Below the pieces are notes generated by a model. The model did not search any database. It was not told the origin of the DNA and saw nothing but the letters and a program-made list of their open reading frames with translations. From JACQHC01 sp035559715 (GTDB lineage: Bacteria; Gemmatimonadota; Gemmatimonadetes; Gemmatimonadales; GWC2-71-9), in assembly GCA_035559715.1 (NCBI GenBank), contig DATMAW010000216.1:1-24416 (forward strand): a stretch of DNA of 24,416 nucleotides, written 5' to 3'. Both the position numbers and the translations under genes were made by a program. Numbering within the stretch: position 1 is the stretch's first letter; each line of letters opens with the position of its first letter. Positions 22,392 through 24,416 of the stretch are shown here, piece after piece.

Positions 22392-22424
22392 CAGGCGTTT
22401 CTCAAGCGGACGCCAAACCGCCTG
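22392..22424. terminator. Hairpin between convergent punA and cytochrome c genes
   Basis: CAGGCGTTT at 22392-22400 pairs with AAACCGCCTG at 22415-22424 with one bulged base and a 14-base loop. It lies in the 60-base gap between two genes that converge, where a bidirectional terminator is expected. No T-run follows. Confidence 0.4.
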
Positions 22425-22432
22425 AGTGTGGG

Positions 22433-22777
22433 TTACGGAGCCCGAGGCGGCGCGAGGCTCCTCACGTAGCGCGCGATCGCCATCAGCTGCTCACGCGTCA
22501 GCCGGTCCTTCCGCGCCGGCATGTCCCGGCCGATGCCACTGTGCGTGACCGCCACGATCGAATCGTCGCTCCGGGTCTCGAGAAACCCCGGTTCGGTAAA
22601 CGCCCGGAGGTTAGGCCAGGTGGCCTGGGCCGTGCGCGTGGGCACACCCTTCTGCCCGTGACACGCCGCGCAGTATTTCTCGTACAGTTCCTGACCCTCT
22701 GAGCCCTGCTGCGCCGGGGCGAACGCGCCTATGGACATCACGCCTGCTACGGCGAGCACCACCAGGGTTCGCTTCAT
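22433..22777 (-). CDS. Small periplasmic c-type cytochrome
   Basis: A 114-residue protein with a Sec signal (about 1-22), a single haem-binding motif CAACH (36-40) and a likely axial Met86 in GRDMPARKDRL, followed by LTREQLMAIARYVRSL, the C-terminal helix of class I cytochromes c. It would carry electrons in the periplasm; no partner oxidase or dehydrogenase is adjacent. It converges on the phosphorylase gene and diverges from the sigma-factor operon. The start ATG is the only reasonable one. Confidence 0.9.
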   Translation of the reverse strand: MKRTLVVLAVAGVMSIGAFAPAQQGSEGQELYEKYCAACHGQKGVPTRTAQATWPNLRAFTEPGFLETRSDDSIVAVTHSGIGRDMPARKDRLTREQLMAIARYVRSLAPPRAP

Positions 22778-22925
22778 GGTTCCCTCACTGCTGCAATCCC
22801 TTGCATGATGCCTTCCCCATCGTTAAGGCGGCGTGAAGCCAGCGTGGCCTCCCCGCGCAACGGTTCGGGACGATTGTGTGTCTGACGAACGGCAGGCAAC
22901 GACGCCCGCGGAGCAACGGAGCCAA

Positions 22926-23468
22926 GTGGACGAACAGGGGTTGATCCAGCGGGTGCGGGTCGGGGATGCCGTGGCGGAGCGCGCGCTGTACGACGCGCAC
23001 GTGGACCGGATCTACCGGCTGGCCTATCGCATGGCTGGAGACGATGATCTGGCCCGCGACTTCACCCAGGAGACGTTCATTCGCGCCTTTCGCCGCATCA
23101 ACGATTTCCGTGGGGAAGCGGCGTTCGGCACGTGGTTGCACGCAATCGCCACGTCGGTCATCCTCAACGGGCTGCGGAAAGTGAAGCGATTCAGAGAGCG
23201 GGAGGCGGATCTGGAAGCCGCTGACGGGATCGCCCACGACCGGTCTGAACTGGACCCGGACCTCAAGCGGCGGCTCGCGCAGGCGATTGACGACCTACCG
23301 GCCAAGTACAGGATGGTAGTGGTGATGCACGATATCGAAGGCTACACGCACGAGGAGATCGGCCAGGCGCTCGGCGTGCCGCCCGGGACGTCCAAGGCCC
23401 AGTTGTCCCGGGCCCGGGCGAGGTTGCGGGACGCGCTGCAGGAGTTCGCCACGGAGTGGGCATCATGA
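22926..23468 (+). CDS. ECF-type RNA polymerase sigma factor
   Basis: A 180-residue sigma-70-family protein from the GTG at 22926, chosen for its GGAG sequence 5 bases upstream; GTG codons at 22878 and 22833 would extend it by 16 or 31 residues. Region 2 is seen in YRLAYRMAGDDDLARDFTQETFIRAFRRI and the -10-binding FRGEAAFGTWLHAIA. Region 4 is LPAKYRMVVVMHDIEGYTHEEIGQALGVPPGTSKAQLSRAR, with its HTH. Only regions 2 and 4 are present, as expected for ECF factors. Its stop overlaps the ATG of the probable anti-sigma gene. The controlled genes cannot be told from this window. Confidence 0.92.
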   Translation: MDEQGLIQRVRVGDAVAERALYDAHVDRIYRLAYRMAGDDDLARDFTQETFIRAFRRINDFRGEAAFGTWLHAIATSVILNGLRKVKRFREREADLEAADGIAHDRSELDPDLKRRLAQAIDDLPAKYRMVVVMHDIEGYTHEEIGQALGVPPGTSKAQLSRARARLRDALQEFATEWAS

Positions 23469-24064
23469 GCGAAGAACGGTTCGAGGAGTTCCTGCGGAAC
23501 GCGGCCCGGGGCTACAACCGGCCTCCGGAAACGCCGCGGGAGGAGATGTGGGGCCGCATCGTCGCGGCTCGATCGGAGCGGCGGCGCCCCCAGGGTCTCC
23601 TTCGCTGGGGTCTTGCGGCCGCAGCGGTGCTCGCGCTGGGGATTGCCATCGGCCGATACACCGTCGTGGACCGGGCGCCGGCGTCGCTGGCGGCGGAGTC
23701 CGAGGCGGAATCGGGCACCGCGTATCGCGTCGCGGCGCTCGAGCACATGCAACGCGTGGAGACGTTCCTTACGGTATTCAGGGCGGAAGCCACGGCCCGT
23801 CCCATGGAATCCGCTCCCCGTACCGCGCGGGAGCTGCTCGTGGGAACCCGGCTCCTGATGACGTCTCCGGCGGCGCAGGACCAGCAAGTGGCGACGCTGC
23901 TCGAGGACATCGAGTTAGTGCTGGCGCAGATCGCATTGTATTCCGGCTCGGATGGGTCGGATGAACTGGATCTCATTGATCAGGGCATTCAACAGCGCGG
24001 CGTGTTACTGCGGTTGCGGGCGATCGCCCCGACGGACCTGTCCGCCGCGCGAGGAGAATTGTGA
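23465..24064 (+). CDS. Membrane protein, probable anti-sigma factor
   Basis: A 199-residue protein with a short cytoplasmic N-terminus (1-44), one membrane helix (about 45-65, LLRWGLAAAAVLALGIAIG) and an extracytoplasmic domain with helical segments (AALEHMQRVETFLTVFRAEA, QQVATLLEDIELVLAQIALY). The ATG overlaps the sigma-factor stop (ATGA), the classic arrangement of sigma and anti-sigma pairs. It lacks the H-x3-C-x2-C zinc anti-sigma motif, so the role rests on context and topology. Confidence 0.65.
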   Translation: MSEERFEEFLRNAARGYNRPPETPREEMWGRIVAARSERRRPQGLLRWGLAAAAVLALGIAIGRYTVVDRAPASLAAESEAESGTAYRVAALEHMQRVETFLTVFRAEATARPMESAPRTARELLVGTRLLMTSPAAQDQQVATLLEDIELVLAQIALYSGSDGSDELDLIDQGIQQRGVLLRLRAIAPTDLSAARGEL

Positions 24065-24416
24065 TGTCGCGATTCACTTTCGTCGCGCTGCTCTCGCTGA
24101 GTGCTGCGGGCGCGCGGCTCGATGGCCAGGCGGCGGGGGATCCAACACCGACGCCCACGGCGATAGGCACGGCGGAGCAAGCCGCGTGGGAACTGTCAGC
24201 CCTCGCGGCGCTCACCGGGCAGCAGCGGGACCCGGCCGATTCCATCTATCGCGTCGCCCGGCAGTCCCTGAACACCGGCGACTACCAGCGGGCGGCGGCG
24301 CAGTTTGAGCAGGTGTGGAGTCGGTATCCGCGCTCCACATACGCGGGTGACGCGATGTACTGGGCCGCGTATGCGCTTCACCGGCTTGGCGGGACCCGCA
24401 ACCTGCAGGCCGGCCT
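24064..24416 (+). CDS. Secreted tetratricopeptide-type protein, N-terminal part (3' end outside window)
   Basis: The first 117 codons are in the window. A signal peptide (1-24, cleavage near DGQA) leads into a mature part with ADSIYRVARQSLNTGDYQRAAAQFEQVWSRYPRSTYAGDAMYWAAYALHRLG, a TPR pair of the type seen in YbgF/CpoB- and BamD-like periplasmic proteins. The ATG shares its A with the stop of the anti-sigma gene (TGATG). It may be the envelope-side sensor or effector of this sigma system; that is inference. Confidence 0.75.
   Translation, partial: MSRFTFVALLSLSAAGARLDGQAAGDPTPTPTAIGTAEQAAWELSALAALTGQQRDPADSIYRVARQSLNTGDYQRAAAQFEQVWSRYPRSTYAGDAMYWAAYALHRLGGTRNLQAG

Overview
The window is GC-rich, densely packed bacterial chromosome, with almost every gene joined to the next by a 1-14 bp stop/start overlap. 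Gram-negative envelope genes are prominent: a TonB-dependent receptor with an N-terminal carboxypeptidase-regulatory-like domain, a phosphate-selective-porin-type barrel and several lipoproteins. With a fibronectin-III/beta-helix lipoprotein and many GTG starts, this suggests Gemmatimonadota or a related lineage; that placement is inference from style, not from a marker gene.

Layout. (1) 1-398, plus strand: the C-terminal end of a radical SAM/SPASM protein, translationally coupled to a ferritin-like gene that is broken by three single-base indels and cut off. (2) 399-2918, minus strand: a sulfur cassette, ArsR-type regulator > sulfide:quinone oxidoreductase-like flavoprotein > DsrC/TusE-like carrier > DsrE-like protein, with a palindromic operator candidate in front. 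(3) 3215-16772, minus strand: a continuous phosphate-starvation island. In transcription order it holds a TonB-dependent receptor, an FN3/beta-helix lipoprotein, a small lipoprotein, PhoB, PhoR, an OprP/O-like porin, PstS, PstC, PstA, PstB and PhoU. (4) 17142-22372, plus strand, divergent from the receptor: a nucleotide/purine salvage operon with an UshA-type 5'-nucleotidase, a small ThiS/MoaD-like protein, adenosine deaminase, a NupC-type nucleoside transporter and purine nucleoside phosphorylase. (5) 22433-22777, minus: a small periplasmic cytochrome c. (6) 22926-24416, plus: ECF sigma factor, probable membrane anti-sigma factor and the start of a secreted TPR protein.

The main discovery is regulatory. 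Upstream of the TonB receptor, the beta-helix lipoprotein, the porin and pstS lie hexamers of the form CGTNAC (minus strand) placed on an 11-bp grid, the geometry of PhoB direct-repeat Pho boxes. This ties the receptor and its lipoproteins, whose ligand is unknown, to the same regulator (PhoB/PhoR, encoded in the middle) as the porin and the Pst transporter. The divergent operon could release phosphate from nucleotides in the periplasm, import the nucleoside and phosphorolyse it. Together this looks like an outer-membrane-to-cytoplasm phosphorus acquisition locus, with the receptor/beta-helix lipoprotein pair as its undescribed part.

No tRNA, rRNA, CRISPR array or transposase was seen. Start positions were chosen from Shine-Dalgarno sequences, overlaps and conserved N-termini; where they are uncertain this is stated.
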